48,635 nucleotides of DNA from Phycisphaerae bacterium (GTDB taxonomy: Bacteria > Planctomycetota > Phycisphaerae > UBA1845 > Fen-1342), in NCBI GenBank assembly GCA_030612705.1, contig JAUWNI010000014.1, positions 1 through 48,635 on the forward strand. The letters run 5' to 3'. Both the position numbers and the translations under genes were made by a program. How positions within the stretch are numbered: position 1 is the stretch's first letter; each line of letters opens with the position of its first letter. Shown here piece after piece: positions 8,048 to 17,222 of this stretch. The notes beneath the pieces were generated by a model. It saw nothing but the letters and a program-made list of their open reading frames with translations. It was not told the DNA's origin and did no database searches.

Positions 8048-9493
8048 ATGAGTCAGCCCGGCCTGGTGCAAACGGGAATCGTCTTGACGGGGATGCTTTT
8101 GACGGCGCTGGTGCCGGCGGCTTACGCGCAGGAGCCGGAAACCGAGGCGGCGCAAATCGCGACCGTGCCGTACGTCGATAAAGCCTTCGGATTCGAGCTA
8201 CAGGTGCCGGCGGGGTGGAACTACGACCGCACGGGATTCTTCGGGCCGGGCGAGTCGCTGGGGTTGTTGCGCGGGGCGGCACCGGGCGGGCGGGCGACGC
8301 TCCAGATACTCGTTTTTTGCGAGCTGGACTTGCCGAGCTTTCCGGACTGGATCGATTTCTTCTGCAAGCAGCTCGGAAACATCAGCGGTACCAAGCGCGT
8401 GCGCGTGAAGGGTGAAACGGATTCCTCGCGTCCGGCGGCCTACGTGATCGCGGAAGCGCAGCTCGGGATCGATCGCACGCGAACACTGTACTACTGCGTT
8501 CAATTCGACCGGGACACAATTTGGGTATTTTCGCAGGCCGCCGCGCTGAGGCAATTGGCGGGTGACGAGGATGACGCCGGCAAGGAGGTACACATCCCCG
8601 CGGAGTTCACGCGTCTGACCAAGACGCTGCGCGTGTTTTACGACCCGCGGGTTGCCCAGGCGATGGCCGTGGCGCTTAAGCACGGCAAGGATTACCTGGC
8701 CCGCTACCAGTTGCAGGACGACATCCGCAAGTTACAGATCGACGAATCGGTGCGTTACTACGAAATACGCATAGCGGGCAAGCCGATCGGCTATCTGACA
8801 CGCCGGCTCACGCGCGAGGACGAGCCCTTGCGGCGTCCGGGCCGCTTCTCAAACGCCAAGGAAGGGCTGCGCGTGCGCGAACGCTCGTACCGTTTCGCCG
8901 ACGACGGGACGATGCACTTCAGTAAAATCGACCTATTCTCCAGCCGCGATACGGAGACCGATCTATACGAGTTGTGGCAGACGCGGATACCGTCCGCCGA
9001 CGCGGCCGGCGCCGTCGTGGCGATCACGCGCGATCAGTGTGTGCGGGAAGGCGACGCGTTGTTTTCGACGTACACGACCAGCCGGGACGAAGGCTTTCCC
9101 GAGCCGCGCCGGCCGCTGAAGCTCGACTCGTCGTACCTCGGGTTGGCGTGGGCGCGGCTGTTGCCGGCGCTGCTGGGGCCACAGCAGCGGGAGATGCACG
9201 CGTTTACGATTTACGACACTGAAACGCGGACGCTGATCACGTACGCGATCAAGCCGCTGGGTGAAAAGCCGGCGGCGGGAACGACGGAGACGAAGGTGTA
9301 CGCCTTTGAGACGCGGGCCGGGTTTGTCGAGAAGCCGGGCGTGGTGCACACCGACGAACATGGAAACATGCTGCGCTATGAGGCCGGCAAACTGGTGCTG
9401 AAGCTCTCCAGCGAGGCGGCGATCGAGCGGGAATTCGGTCGGCGCCGCGACGCCGCCAACGTTCGGCTGCAACAATGGCAGCAGCATCCTTAG
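8048..9493 (+). CDS. Exported protein of unknown function
   Basis: 481 residues. ATG 8048 is chosen because AAAGGTG (8035-8041) is correctly spaced and the product then starts with a clean signal peptide (cleavage near AYA-QE, about residue 28). Residues 40-200 (FGFELQVPAGWNYD, RATLQILVF, RTLYYCVQFDRDTIWVFSQ) resemble the Mog1/PsbP-like fold of many secreted bacterial proteins. The remaining 280 residues, with IDESVRYYEIRIAGKPIGYLTRRL and later beta-rich stretches, I cannot assign. It lies just after MITE-like element 1 and converges on the HtrA gene, with 39 bp between stops and no obvious terminator. Confidence 0.75.
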   Translation: MSQPGLVQTGIVLTGMLLTALVPAAYAQEPETEAAQIATVPYVDKAFGFELQVPAGWNYDRTGFFGPGESLGLLRGAAPGGRATLQILVFCELDLPSFPDWIDFFCKQLGNISGTKRVRVKGETDSSRPAAYVIAEAQLGIDRTRTLYYCVQFDRDTIWVFSQAAALRQLAGDEDDAGKEVHIPAEFTRLTKTLRVFYDPRVAQAMAVALKHGKDYLARYQLQDDIRKLQIDESVRYYEIRIAGKPIGYLTRRLTREDEPLRRPGRFSNAKEGLRVRERSYRFADDGTMHFSKIDLFSSRDTETDLYELWQTRIPSADAAGAVVAITRDQCVREGDALFSTYTTSRDEGFPEPRRPLKLDSSYLGLAWARLLPALLGPQQREMHAFTIYDTETRTLITYAIKPLGEKPAAGTTETKVYAFETRAGFVEKPGVVHTDEHGNMLRYEAGKLVLKLSSEAAIEREFGRRRDAANVRLQQWQQHP

Positions 9494-9532
9494 TGTTTTA
9501 CCCACACGGTCGCCAGGCTGTTCAGAACACTT

Positions 9533-10873
9533 TCACCGGCGGGTTGGAATCTCGATTGTCCAGGCAAATGGCGAATCAGTGCGCACACGCAGACCGTGAA
9601 TGTCGATTTTCTCACCCGGCCGCACGTCTTCCAAGGCAAGGCCGACGTTTGCCAGGGTTGTCACGCTAACGCGGTTCAGACGCAGAATCACATCTCCGGG
9701 GACGATGCGAGCCCGGTCGGCGGGGCTGTTCGGCTCGACCTCGTCGACAAAGACCCCGACGTCTTGGGGCAAGTCATACTTGCGGCGGGTGAAGGCGTCA
9801 TACTCGTCCAGCCTGACGCCGAGTAGTTGCTGGGCGAGCTCCCGTCCGTTGGGTGGCGGGACGGGTTGGAGGGTGAGCTTGGCGGTGCGGGTTTTTTCGC
9901 CACGCTGATAGGTCAGGCGGATAGTCTGGCCGGGCTTTTGCTCGAGCAAGTGGACGTAGTAGTCGATAGCGTCGCGAAGGCGATCACCTTGGAAAGAGAT
10001 GATGCGGTCGCCGCGGCGCAAGCCGGCCTTTGCCGCCGGACTATCGGGATGGACGGCGACAACCTGGGCGTTGGGGCCGCCGACCTCGAGTCCGAAGCGG
10101 ACGCGTTGGCTGCGTTCGATGTCGAGCATGCTCGGCAGCAGGTTCCACAGGCGATCGACGGGTATCGCAAAACCGACGTTCTGCGCATCGCCGCGAATCG
10201 CGGTGTTGATGCCGATCAGTTCGGCATTCACATTCAATAGCGGGCCGCCGGAGTTGCCGGGGTTGATGGCGGCGTCGGTCTGGATCAGATCGGAATAGAT
10301 CACGTCCTTACTGAATCGCAGGTCGCGACCGAGGGCGCTGACGATGCCGGATGTGACGGAATGTTGCAGGCCGAGGGGGTTGCCGACGGCAACGACGGTC
10401 TCGCCGACCATGATGTCGTCGCTCCGGCCGAGCTTGACATACGGCAACGGCTGATCGGTTTCGATCTTGAGCACGGCGAGGTCGTACTCGGAGTCGGCCG
10501 AGACGATCTTGGCGTCGACGGTTCGCCCATCGGCGAAGATGACGTGGACATCGGAGGTCTGCGCGACAACGTGGGCGTTGGTGATAATATAACCGTCTTC
10601 GTGGATCAGCACGCCCGAGCCAACGCTGTGGACCGGCCGCTCGTGGATGAACGGGCGGCCGAAATCGAAGATGTCACCCCACAACGAGCCGTGCCGGAGC
10701 ATACGGACGCGCTGGATACGTGTCGTGCTGATGTTGACCACCGCGTTGCGGCACTGATCGAAGACCTCCACAACCGGCGATCGGCGGCGCTGGCGCTCGG
10801 GCGGGTTGGCCGCCGCCGCGATTAACGTGACCAGACAACTCAAGCAAACCAGGCTTCGGGTGATGGGTTTCAC
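9533..10873 (-). CDS. HtrA/Deg-type serine protease with two PDZ domains
   Basis: 446 residues. GTG 10873 is preferred to the in-frame TTG at 10903 because GGGAGG lies about 10 bases before it and the product then begins with a signal peptide. The trypsin-like domain holds the catalytic triad H101 (TNAHVV), D131 (SEYDLAVLKI) and S208 (GNSGGPL). Two PDZ domains follow: about 265-350 (VHPDSPAAKAGLRRGDRIISF) and 360-440 (DEVEPNSPADRARIVPGDVIL). This is the periplasmic protein quality-control architecture of DegP/DegQ/MucD-like enzymes. I leave the symbol empty because the exact orthologue cannot be fixed by eye. It is a single gene; its promoter must lie in the gap to 11234. Confidence 0.93.
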   Translation of the reverse strand: MKPITRSLVCLSCLVTLIAAAANPPERQRRRSPVVEVFDQCRNAVVNISTTRIQRVRMLRHGSLWGDIFDFGRPFIHERPVHSVGSGVLIHEDGYIITNAHVVAQTSDVHVIFADGRTVDAKIVSADSEYDLAVLKIETDQPLPYVKLGRSDDIMVGETVVAVGNPLGLQHSVTSGIVSALGRDLRFSKDVIYSDLIQTDAAINPGNSGGPLLNVNAELIGINTAIRGDAQNVGFAIPVDRLWNLLPSMLDIERSQRVRFGLEVGGPNAQVVAVHPDSPAAKAGLRRGDRIISFQGDRLRDAIDYYVHLLEQKPGQTIRLTYQRGEKTRTAKLTLQPVPPPNGRELAQQLLGVRLDEYDAFTRRKYDLPQDVGVFVDEVEPNSPADRARIVPGDVILRLNRVSVTTLANVGLALEDVRPGEKIDIHGLRVRTDSPFAWTIEIPTRR

Positions 10874-11095
10874 TTGATATTCGCCTCCCGCGATACGTTT
10901 CAAATTTACATCCTGGACGCCAACCCGGGGCCGGGGTCGTCATTATTCTATCCGCGCGGAGGAATCTGTCCCCGAGTTTGATTCCGGCTAATGTTCCGTC
11001 ACACCTCGATTGATGGGTGCCATGCCCAAGCCGAAGGCGCGGACATGTTTCTAAATAACCGTGCGTGAAAACGCGCCGCGCGATGGCCTGCACAG

Positions 11096-11148
11096 CGGAG
11101 CCGGCGTGTCCTCACGCCGGTTTCCGGGCCGGGGACGGCCCGGCTCTG
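11096..11148 (+). repeat. Palindromic repeat R5, copy a
   Basis: Two adjacent hairpins: CCGGCGTG/CACGCCGG and CCGGGCC/GGCCCGG. The outer GAGCC and GGCTC can also pair. The reverse complement occurs at 37425-37478 with about three differences. It lies in the 360-bp gap between the HtrA gene and the operon end, where I see no gene. Confidence 0.8.
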
Positions 11149-11156
11149 TTGCATGA

Positions 11157-11191
11157 TCGCGCACGGTCGGAATGATATTCAGACGCTACCC
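11157..11191 (+). repeat. Direct repeat R6, left copy
   Basis: TCGCGCACGGTCGGAATGA followed by TATTCAGACGCTACCC. It matches 18799-18833 at 32 of 35 positions, with weaker similarity running on for about 15 more bases. The two copies lie just outside the two ends of the 2-oxoacid oxidoreductase operon. GATCGCGCATGGTC near 33678 may be a remnant of a third copy. Confidence 0.75.
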
Positions 11192-11233
11192 CCTTTTGTG
11201 ACACTTACCCTGTGGCCTGGAAGGTCGTTATGG

Positions 11234-11638
11234 TTATCTGTACTCCAACGCTCGGGATGGGCAGAATGCGGCGCAGGCTGGTTCGTCTCCCCCGCAGAGG
11301 TCGCACTTGACGGCGATCCCGTTGGTCCCATCGTGGTTCATGTGCCCGAACGGACAGGCGATGGAGCACAGGCCGCAGCCGATGCAGCGAGCTTCGTTTA
11401 CCTCGATGGCACCGGTTGATTCGTTTCGGGACAAAGCCTCGACCGGACAAACCTTGACGCAGGCCGCCTCGTCGCACTGGAAGCAGGTTAGGATCTGGTT
11501 CTTACCCTCGCCGAACATGAACGTCCGGATGCGCGCGATTCCGAGTCCACCCTTGCCGGCGTGCTTGAAGGAGCAAGCCAGCTCGCAGGTCCTGCACGAC
11601 GTGCAGCGGGAAGGAGTGATGGTAAGTGTTTTTTGCAT
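11234..11638 (-). CDS. Four-cluster 4Fe-4S ferredoxin (HycB/CooF-like)
   Basis: 134 residues with 16 cysteines in four groups: CTSCRTCELAC (from C12), CFQCDEAACVKVC, CIGCGLCSIAC and CDLCGGDEPACAAFC. These are enough for four [4Fe-4S] clusters. This layout is typical of electron-transfer subunits such as HycB, HydN, CooF and DMSO-reductase-type B subunits. It is the last gene of the operon, 14 bp after the HoxU-like gene, with AAGGAAA before its ATG. In context it probably shuttles electrons between the oxoacid oxidoreductase and the diaphorase, or to an outside partner; this is an inference. Confidence 0.88.
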   Translation of the reverse strand: MQKTLTITPSRCTSCRTCELACSFKHAGKGGLGIARIRTFMFGEGKNQILTCFQCDEAACVKVCPVEALSRNESTGAIEVNEARCIGCGLCSIACPFGHMNHDGTNGIAVKCDLCGGDEPACAAFCPSRALEYR

Positions 11639-11652
11639 GGGCTGTTTCCTTC

Positions 11653-12465
11653 TCAGCGGGCGACTTCGACGGGCTCGCCGAGCCCAACGGCCTTCATGTC
11701 AAAAGCGGACCTGATCGTATCGATGGACTTCCGCTGGGAACAAACCGAACACGTCTTGAAATAAGCGGGATCCAGACCGGACTTCTCCGCCTCGAATTCG
11801 AGCTGCTTCTCCGGCATGATGGGACGCCCGCAGGATTCGCACTTGACCATCTTGAAGGAATGTCCCCAAATCTTGCGGACCTCCGGCGTGTCCTCATATT
11901 CGATCGCTCCGGTCGGGCAGATGTGGGCGCAGCTCGCGCACCCGATGCAGTCGGGTGGAGGCTGGTCAAAAGGTCTGGCGATCATCTTCTCGATCCCGCG
12001 ACCGGCGCTGCTGATGGCGTTGGCCCCCTTAGCCGCGCAAACACGCACGCAAAGCCCGCAGAGGATGCACTTTGTTTCAACGTCGTTCTTACGGTATGAG
12101 GTGACTGTGACACCGTACTCAGCCGCCAGTTTCTGAATGACGTCGGAATCGGGACAGCGGGCCAGGAGGAGATCCAGGATGGTTCTCCTGGTATTCCAGA
12201 TGGTCTTGTTGTCGGTCGTGACCTGGAGACCTTCCTCGACCGGGTAGAGGCAGGATGTGACCAACCCCTTCCATCCCTTCCAATCGGGGTGGGTAATCTC
12301 CACCATGCACAACCGGCAGTTACCGACGGATTCCAATGCCTCGTGATAGCAGAGAGTCGGGATCGGTATGCCTTCCCGCTTGGCCACGTCCAGGATGGTC
12401 ATCCCCTCGCGGGCCTGGAAGAACCGGCCGTTGATCTCAAGACTGATCGTTTTCTCGGTCGTCAT
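11653..12465 (-). CDS. HoxU/NuoG-N-like iron-sulfur subunit
   Basis: 270 residues. ATG 12465 overlaps the stop of the NuoF-like gene by one base (TGATG) and follows GAGGTG; an upstream TTG is less likely. The N-terminal [2Fe-2S] plant-type ferredoxin domain has C39, C50, C53 and C72. Two [4Fe-4S] motifs follow: C133/136/139/143 and C173/176/179/183. The His-Cys cluster segment usual in NuoG/HydA is not recognisable between residues 85 and 125. The C-terminus adds CxxC pairs at C209/C212 and C239/C242, a zinc-ribbon-like end. There is no H-cluster domain, so it is not a hydrogenase. It probably carries electrons within the NuoEF-type diaphorase. Confidence 0.85.
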   Translation of the reverse strand: MTTEKTISLEINGRFFQAREGMTILDVAKREGIPIPTLCYHEALESVGNCRLCMVEITHPDWKGWKGLVTSCLYPVEEGLQVTTDNKTIWNTRRTILDLLLARCPDSDVIQKLAAEYGVTVTSYRKNDVETKCILCGLCVRVCAAKGANAISSAGRGIEKMIARPFDQPPPDCIGCASCAHICPTGAIEYEDTPEVRKIWGHSFKMVKCESCGRPIMPEKQLEFEAEKSGLDPAYFKTCSVCSQRKSIDTIRSAFDMKAVGLGEPVEVAR

Positions 12466-14321
12466 CAAATCACCTCTACGGCGTCAAAATTGCAGACGTT
12501 TCGACAGGCGCCGCAACGCGTACACTTTTCTTCGTCGATTGTGTGAACCTGCTTTTTCTCTCCGGTGATGCAGTCCACCGGGCAGGCCTTCAGGCAGAGA
12601 CCGCATCCGGTGCACTTCTCTTCCGAAATCCTGAACGTAAAGAGATTTCGGCAGACGCCGGCGGCGCATTTCTTCTCGTTGATGTGGGTCTCATATTCCG
12701 CGCGGAAGTACCGCAAGGTGCTCAGGACCGGATTTGGGGCGGACTTCCCGAGAGCACAGAGCGAGGCTTCCACGATCACATCGCTTAGGGACTCGATCTT
12801 CTCGATATCGCCCGGCCGGCCATCGCCGCGGCAGATGGCTTCGAGCATCTGGTGGAGTTGATGCACGCCCTCGCGGCAGGGGACGCACTTTCCGCAGGAC
12901 TCGTCCACGAGGAATTTCAGGAAATAACGGGCTGTGTCGACCATGCAGGTGTGGTCGTCCATGACGATCATGCCGCCCGAGCCCATCATGGAACCGGCTT
13001 CGGTGAGCGAGTCGAAATCGACCGTCAAATCGAGCTTGCTTTCGGGGAGACATCCGCCGGAGGGGCCGCCGGTTTGTACGGCTTTGAACGGGCGGTTGCC
13101 GATGATCCCGCCGCCGATACCGAAGATAATCTCGCGGAGGGTGATGCCCATGGGCACTTCGACGAGCCCGGTGTTCTTGACCTTTCCGACCAGGGAGAAG
13201 ACCTTGGTGCCGGTGCTCTTTTCCGTTCCGAGGGCGGCGTACTTCTCGGCCCCTTCGGCAATGATCCAGGAGACGTCGGCCCAGGTCTCCACGTTGTTGA
13301 GGACGGTGGGCTTATCGTGCAGCCCGCGGATTACCGAGTGGACGTACTTGGCGCGGGGCTCGCCGATTTCGCCGGCCACCGACTTCATCAGGGCCGAGGA
13401 CTCACCGCAGACAAAAGCGCCGCCCCCCCGGGCGATATGGATGTCGTAGGAAAAGCCCGATCCGAGAATGTCATCTCCGAGCAGTCCCCGCTCGCGGGCC
13501 TGTTCGATGGCGCGTTGCAGGTGCTTGACGGCTAGTGGATACTCTTCACGTACGTAGATGTAGCCCTCGTGGGCGCCGACCGCCCAGGCACCAATCACCA
13601 TGCCCTCGATTACCGCGTGCGGATCGCCCTCGCAAATGCTGCGGTCCATGAAGGCGCCCGGATCGCCTTCGTCGGCGTTGCAGAGGACATAGCGCGTGTC
13701 GGCGGGCGCGCTCGCGCAGGTCTTCCACTTCCGCCCCGTCGGGAAACCGCCGCCGCCGCGACCTCGCAGGCCGGATTTCGTTACGGCGTCAATAACCTCC
13801 TCGGGGGTCATCTTCGTCAGGGCTTTCGCGAGCCCGGCATAACCGCCGACGGCAAAATAGTCATCGATATTGCTCGGGTCGATCTTACCAATGTTACGCA
13901 GCGCGATGCGTTGTTGCTTGCTGTAAAAGGGGATTTCGACGTATTGCTCGACTCTCTTTTTCGTGTTTGGGTCGCGGTAGAGCAAACGCTCGACGATCTC
14001 GCCATTCTTGAGAGTTTTTTCGACGATATCATCCACGTCCTTGGGCTTGACGCCTCGATAGAAGATTCCCTTCGGCTGAATCACCACCAGCGGCCCCTGC
14101 TCGCAGAAGCCGTGGCAGCCCGTGGTCTTCAGTCCGAGCGAGAGTTTCACATCGAGCCCGTTAGCGTGGATTGCACGATCGAGGGCCTCGGTCACGCCCA
14201 GGCTCCCGTTGGCCAGGCATCCCGTTCCGGCGCAGACCAGCACCTCGGTTTCGATCTTTTCGCGTTCGCCGCGGACCTTCTTCGTCACACTCTCCAGGCT
14301 CTTCGCACTCTTGATGCGCAT
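12465..14321 (-). CDS. NuoF/HndC-like NAD(P)H-binding flavoprotein subunit
   Basis: 618 residues in the long, multi-domain form typical of HndC/HydB-type diaphorases. In order: a thioredoxin-like [2Fe-2S] domain (C30, C35, C69, C73); the NAD-binding loop GLRGRGGGGFPTG (about 184-196); the FMN region GGGAFVCGESSALMKSVAGE (about 299-318); an SLBB-like stretch; the [4Fe-4S] site ESCGKCVPC (C476, C479, C482, with C522 as likely fourth ligand); and a C-terminal two-cluster ferredoxin (C570/573/576/580 and C600/603/606/610). It oxidises or reduces NAD(P)(H) with FMN. It lies four bases after the NuoE-like gene and overlaps the HoxU-like gene. Confidence 0.95.
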   Translation of the reverse strand: MRIKSAKSLESVTKKVRGEREKIETEVLVCAGTGCLANGSLGVTEALDRAIHANGLDVKLSLGLKTTGCHGFCEQGPLVVIQPKGIFYRGVKPKDVDDIVEKTLKNGEIVERLLYRDPNTKKRVEQYVEIPFYSKQQRIALRNIGKIDPSNIDDYFAVGGYAGLAKALTKMTPEEVIDAVTKSGLRGRGGGGFPTGRKWKTCASAPADTRYVLCNADEGDPGAFMDRSICEGDPHAVIEGMVIGAWAVGAHEGYIYVREEYPLAVKHLQRAIEQARERGLLGDDILGSGFSYDIHIARGGGAFVCGESSALMKSVAGEIGEPRAKYVHSVIRGLHDKPTVLNNVETWADVSWIIAEGAEKYAALGTEKSTGTKVFSLVGKVKNTGLVEVPMGITLREIIFGIGGGIIGNRPFKAVQTGGPSGGCLPESKLDLTVDFDSLTEAGSMMGSGGMIVMDDHTCMVDTARYFLKFLVDESCGKCVPCREGVHQLHQMLEAICRGDGRPGDIEKIESLSDVIVEASLCALGKSAPNPVLSTLRYFRAEYETHINEKKCAAGVCRNLFTFRISEEKCTGCGLCLKACPVDCITGEKKQVHTIDEEKCTRCGACRNVCNFDAVEVI

Positions 14322-14325
14322 GGTT

Positions 14326-14796
14326 CTACTTTCCGTCTTGTATCAATTTCGTGAGGGACCCCGGCTGAACGTTGCCGTGATACTTGCCGTTGATGGAAAC
14401 GACGGGAGCCATGGCGCAGGCCCCCACGCAGTTGACCGTTTCGAGAGTAAACTTGAGATCCTTCGTGGTGCCGCCCGGCTCGATCCCGAGGGCCGCGCAG
14501 AGCTCATCCACCAGGATCCTGGACCCGCGGATGTGGCAGGCCGTCCCCGTGCAGACGCGGATAATGACCTCACCCTTCGGCTCAAGGCTGAAGGCCTTGT
14601 AGAAAGTAGCCGCGGAAAAAGCTTTGCTGATCGGAACGTTCAGGTGCTCGCAGAGGAGCTCGACCGCCTCGTGGGCCACGTAGCCGAACTCCGCCTGGAT
14701 GTCCTGGAGCGCGTGGATCAAGCCCGAGGCGTCGCCTTCGGGATAGCGCTCGAGGATCTTACGAGCCTTGTTCGGATCGATACAGGTCTCAGTCAT
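14326..14796 (-). CDS. NuoE/HndA-like [2Fe-2S] thioredoxin-fold subunit
   Basis: 156 residues, normal for NuoE. An N-terminal helical region (KARKILERYPEGDASGLIHALQDIQAEFGY) precedes a thioredoxin-like ferredoxin with ligands CTGTAC and CVGAC (Cys-x4-Cys and Cys-x3-Cys). In complex I and in Hnd/Hyd-type diaphorases this subunit pairs with NuoF. Its ATG overlaps the end of the gamma-subunit gene by eight bases, tying the diaphorase and oxoacid oxidoreductase genes into one translationally coupled unit. Confidence 0.93.
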   Translation of the reverse strand: MTETCIDPNKARKILERYPEGDASGLIHALQDIQAEFGYVAHEAVELLCEHLNVPISKAFSAATFYKAFSLEPKGEVIIRVCTGTACHIRGSRILVDELCAALGIEPGGTTKDLKFTLETVNCVGACAMAPVVSINGKYHGNVQPGSLTKLIQDGK

Positions 14797-15340
14797 CGCT
14801 CTTTCCTGCTTTGGCCAGTTCGTAGCCTTCCATGAAGGTCTTGCAGTTCACCTCGACGAACTGCGGCTTCTTCTCGAAGGTCTTTTCGATAGCCTTGAGA
14901 ATCGTCTCGTGGGTAACCGCTTCTTCCATCCCGATGTACGCCCCGAGCATCACCAGGTTGGCCGAACGCCGATTACCGAGTTCGGCGGCGATGTCGTTGG
15001 CCTTGATGCGGAAGGAACGAAGATCATCCCGGTCGGAATTGATCGGGATCATGGAACTGTTAATCACCAGAATCCCGTTCTTCTTCAGCGTGGGGGCGAA
15101 TTTTTCGAGCGAAGGCTGGTTCATGACCACGGCCGCCTTCGGAGATGAGATCAGCGGTGATCCGATCGGCCGGTCCCCGACTACCACCGTGCAGTTCGCC
15201 GTCCCGCCGCGCATCTCGGGGCCGTAAGAGGGCAGCCAGGTGACCTCCTTGCCTTCCTCGAGGCCGGCGTAGGCCAGGAGCTTCCCGATCATCATCAGGC
15301 CCTGACCGCCGAAGCCGGACATGATCACTTCGGTCTGCAT
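14789..15340 (-). CDS. 2-oxoacid:ferredoxin oxidoreductase, gamma subunit
   Basis: 183 residues. The start is MSGFGGQGLMMIGKLLAYAG, the usual opening of PorC/KorC/VorC gamma domains, followed by WLPSYGPEMRGGTANCTVVV, which is conserved in the family. It is separated by one base from the beta-subunit stop. Together with alpha, beta and delta it forms a thiamine-diphosphate enzyme that oxidatively decarboxylates a 2-oxoacid to an acyl-CoA while reducing ferredoxin. Substrate cannot be read from this subunit. Confidence 0.94.
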   Translation of the reverse strand: MQTEVIMSGFGGQGLMMIGKLLAYAGLEEGKEVTWLPSYGPEMRGGTANCTVVVGDRPIGSPLISSPKAAVVMNQPSLEKFAPTLKKNGILVINSSMIPINSDRDDLRSFRIKANDIAAELGNRRSANLVMLGAYIGMEEAVTHETILKAIEKTFEKKPQFVEVNCKTFMEGYELAKAGKSDD

Positions 15341-15341
15341 C

Positions 15342-16127
15342 TCACGCTCCTTTCAACGACGCGGCGACCTCGGGGATGGGCGTCTCATCCACATCGGGTC
15401 GCTTCAGGACGCCCAGCGGATAGTAGGGCACCATGTTTTCCTGAAGCCACTTGTTCGCTTCCGAGGGGGTCAGACCCCAGTTGGTCGGGCAGGTGGAGAG
15501 GACCTCGACCATGGAGAAACAAACGTCTTCGGCCTGGAGCCGGAAAGCCTCGCGGATCACTCTCTTGGCTTCGATCACGTGTAGGGGCGTATGGGCGGCG
15601 GCGCGCGCGATAAAGGCCGGAGTTCTGAGCGTGCTCAAGAGTTCCACGACGCGGATCGGATAACCCTCGTGGCTGGGGTTTCGGCCCGCGGGGCACGTGG
15701 TGGTTACCTGGCCCGGCATGGTGGTCGGCGCCATCTGTCCGCCCGTCATACCATAGATGGCGTTGTTGACGAAGATGACCGTGATCTTCTCTCCACGGTT
15801 GGCGGCGTGGACGATCTCGGCCATCCCGATGGATGCCAGGTCACCGTCTCCCTGGTAGGTAAACACGATGAGATCAGGACGGCATCTCTTGGCGCCGGTT
15901 GCAACGGCCGGAGCGCGGCCGTGGGATGCCTCGAACATGTCGCAATTGAAGTAGTTGTAAGCCAGCACCGAGCACCCGACCGGGGCGATGCCGACGGCGC
16001 GCTCGCGGAGCCCCAGCTCGTCGAGGGACTCGGCCACCAGCCGGTGAATCGTGCCGTGCGTACACCCTGGACAATAGTGTGTGGGATTAACCGTCAGCGA
16101 GTTGGGGTATCCGAAAATCTTCTTCAT
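15342..16127 (-). CDS. 2-oxoacid:ferredoxin oxidoreductase, beta subunit (ThDP-binding)
   Basis: 261 residues. [11 protein letters not shown] near the N-terminus and the thiamine diphosphate motif [20 protein letters not shown] ... [11 protein letters not shown] mark a KorB/VorA-type beta subunit. The length fits the four-subunit (alpha, beta, gamma, delta) form of the enzyme. It lies 15 bp downstream of the alpha-subunit gene. The family includes 2-oxoglutarate and branched-chain 2-oxoisovalerate enzymes; the overall resemblance is to the branched-chain (Vor) or KorB group, and I do not claim a specific substrate. Confidence 0.93.
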   Translation of the reverse strand: MKKIFGYPNSLTVNPTHYCPGCTHGTIHRLVAESLDELGLRERAVGIAPVGCSVLAYNYFNCDMFEASHGRAPAVATGAKRCRPDLIVFTYQGDGDLASIGMAEIVHAANRGEKITVIFVNNAIYGMTGGQMAPTTMPGQVTTTCPAGRNPSHEGYPIRVVELLSTLRTPAFIARAAAHTPLHVIEAKRVIREAFRLQAEDVCFSMVEVLSTCPTNWGLTPSEANKWLQENMVPYYPLGVLKRPDVDETPIPEVAASLKGA

Positions 16128-16142
16128 TTCTTCATCCTCGCA

Positions 16143-17207
16143 TCAGGTCAGGATTTTCCGCAGCTTGTCGGCCACGTCGTCGGGCGAGGGCACCAGTCCG
16201 CCCGTGAGCCCGTAGAAATCGATCGGCCGGCTCCCGAGAACAGCGAGCTGCACGTCTTCCACCATCTGGCCCGTGCTCATCTCGACCACGAGAATCTGCT
16301 TGGCCTTCTCCGCCTCCTTCGCCAGCGCCTCGTATGGATAGGGCCAGAGCGTGATGGGACGGAAGAGACCGATCCGTTTCTGCTTGTCGCTCGCGACCAC
16401 TTCGGCCATGGCGGTGTTGCAGATACGCGCCATGGTCCCATAGGCGACAATGAGAACGTCCAGCTTCTCTCCGTCGCAGCCGTAGGTTTCCGAGCGTTTC
16501 TCCCGCTTCACAATCTCGTCGTACTTCTCCTTCATCTTCCAGTTGTTGGCATTGCAGGCCACCTCCGAAAGATAGAGGGAGTTGACGATGTTGGGCTTAC
16601 GGCCCTTCGCACCGGTGATCGCCCAGGGCTTGGCCGGGAGATCATCGAGGTCACGCATCGGGGGTATTTCCACCGGCTCCATCATCTGACCGATCATGCC
16701 GTCTCCCATCACCATCACCGGTGTGAGATAGTGGTCGGCCAGGTCGAAGGCCTCGTACATGAGATCGACAGCCTCCTGGACCGACGAGGGCGCCAGCACC
16801 ACGAGCTTGTAGTCGCCGTGGCCGTGTCCCTTGGTGGCCTGGAGGTAATCGGACTGGGCCGGCAGGATTCCACCCAGACCCGGACCGGCGCGGACGATGT
16901 TCACGAGCACCACGGGGAGGTGGCAGGTGGCGATGTAGGAAACGCCCTCGGCCATCAGGCTGATCCCGGGGCTTGATGAGCTGGTGAGCACTCGTTTGCC
17001 CACCCCGGCGGCGCCGTAGAGCATGTTGATCGCCGCCACCTCGCTCTCGGCCTGGACGAAGAGTCCGCCCACCTCGGGTAAGCGCTTGGCGAGGTACTCG
17101 GGGACTTCGGTCTGTGGTGTGATCGGGTAGCCGAAGAAGTTTCGGCAGCCGGCGCGGACCGCCGCCTCGCCGATCGCCTCGCAGCCCTTCATGAGAACCT
17201 TGGCCAT
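16143..17207 (-). CDS. vorB: 2-oxoacid:ferredoxin oxidoreductase, alpha subunit (VorB-like)
   Basis: 354 residues, the length usual for VorB. The N-terminal pyrimidine-binding domain has GCRNFFGYPITPQTEVPEYL and a conserved glutamate-containing QAESEVAAINMLYGAAG stretch; a transketolase-C-like domain follows (DVLIVAYGTMARI, GLFRPITLWPYP). The protein resembles the family usually named 3-methyl-2-oxobutanoate dehydrogenase subunit VorB, but related KorA-type enzymes are close, so substrate is uncertain. It is preceded by the delta-subunit gene 15 bp upstream. Confidence 0.88.
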   Translation of the reverse strand: MAKVLMKGCEAIGEAAVRAGCRNFFGYPITPQTEVPEYLAKRLPEVGGLFVQAESEVAAINMLYGAAGVGKRVLTSSSSPGISLMAEGVSYIATCHLPVVLVNIVRAGPGLGGILPAQSDYLQATKGHGHGDYKLVVLAPSSVQEAVDLMYEAFDLADHYLTPVMVMGDGMIGQMMEPVEIPPMRDLDDLPAKPWAITGAKGRKPNIVNSLYLSEVACNANNWKMKEKYDEIVKREKRSETYGCDGEKLDVLIVAYGTMARICNTAMAEVVASDKQKRIGLFRPITLWPYPYEALAKEAEKAKQILVVEMSTGQMVEDVQLAVLGSRPIDFYGLTGGLVPSPDDVADKLRKILT

Positions 17208-17222
17208 GTTCGCAGTCCTCTT

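Noticed and set aside
11653-14796. FeFe-hydrogenase complex
   Set aside because: The NuoE/NuoF/HoxU-like set resembles Hnd/Hyd partners, but no H-cluster motifs (TSCCPxW, MPCxxK, ExMACxxGC) are found in any neighbouring gene.
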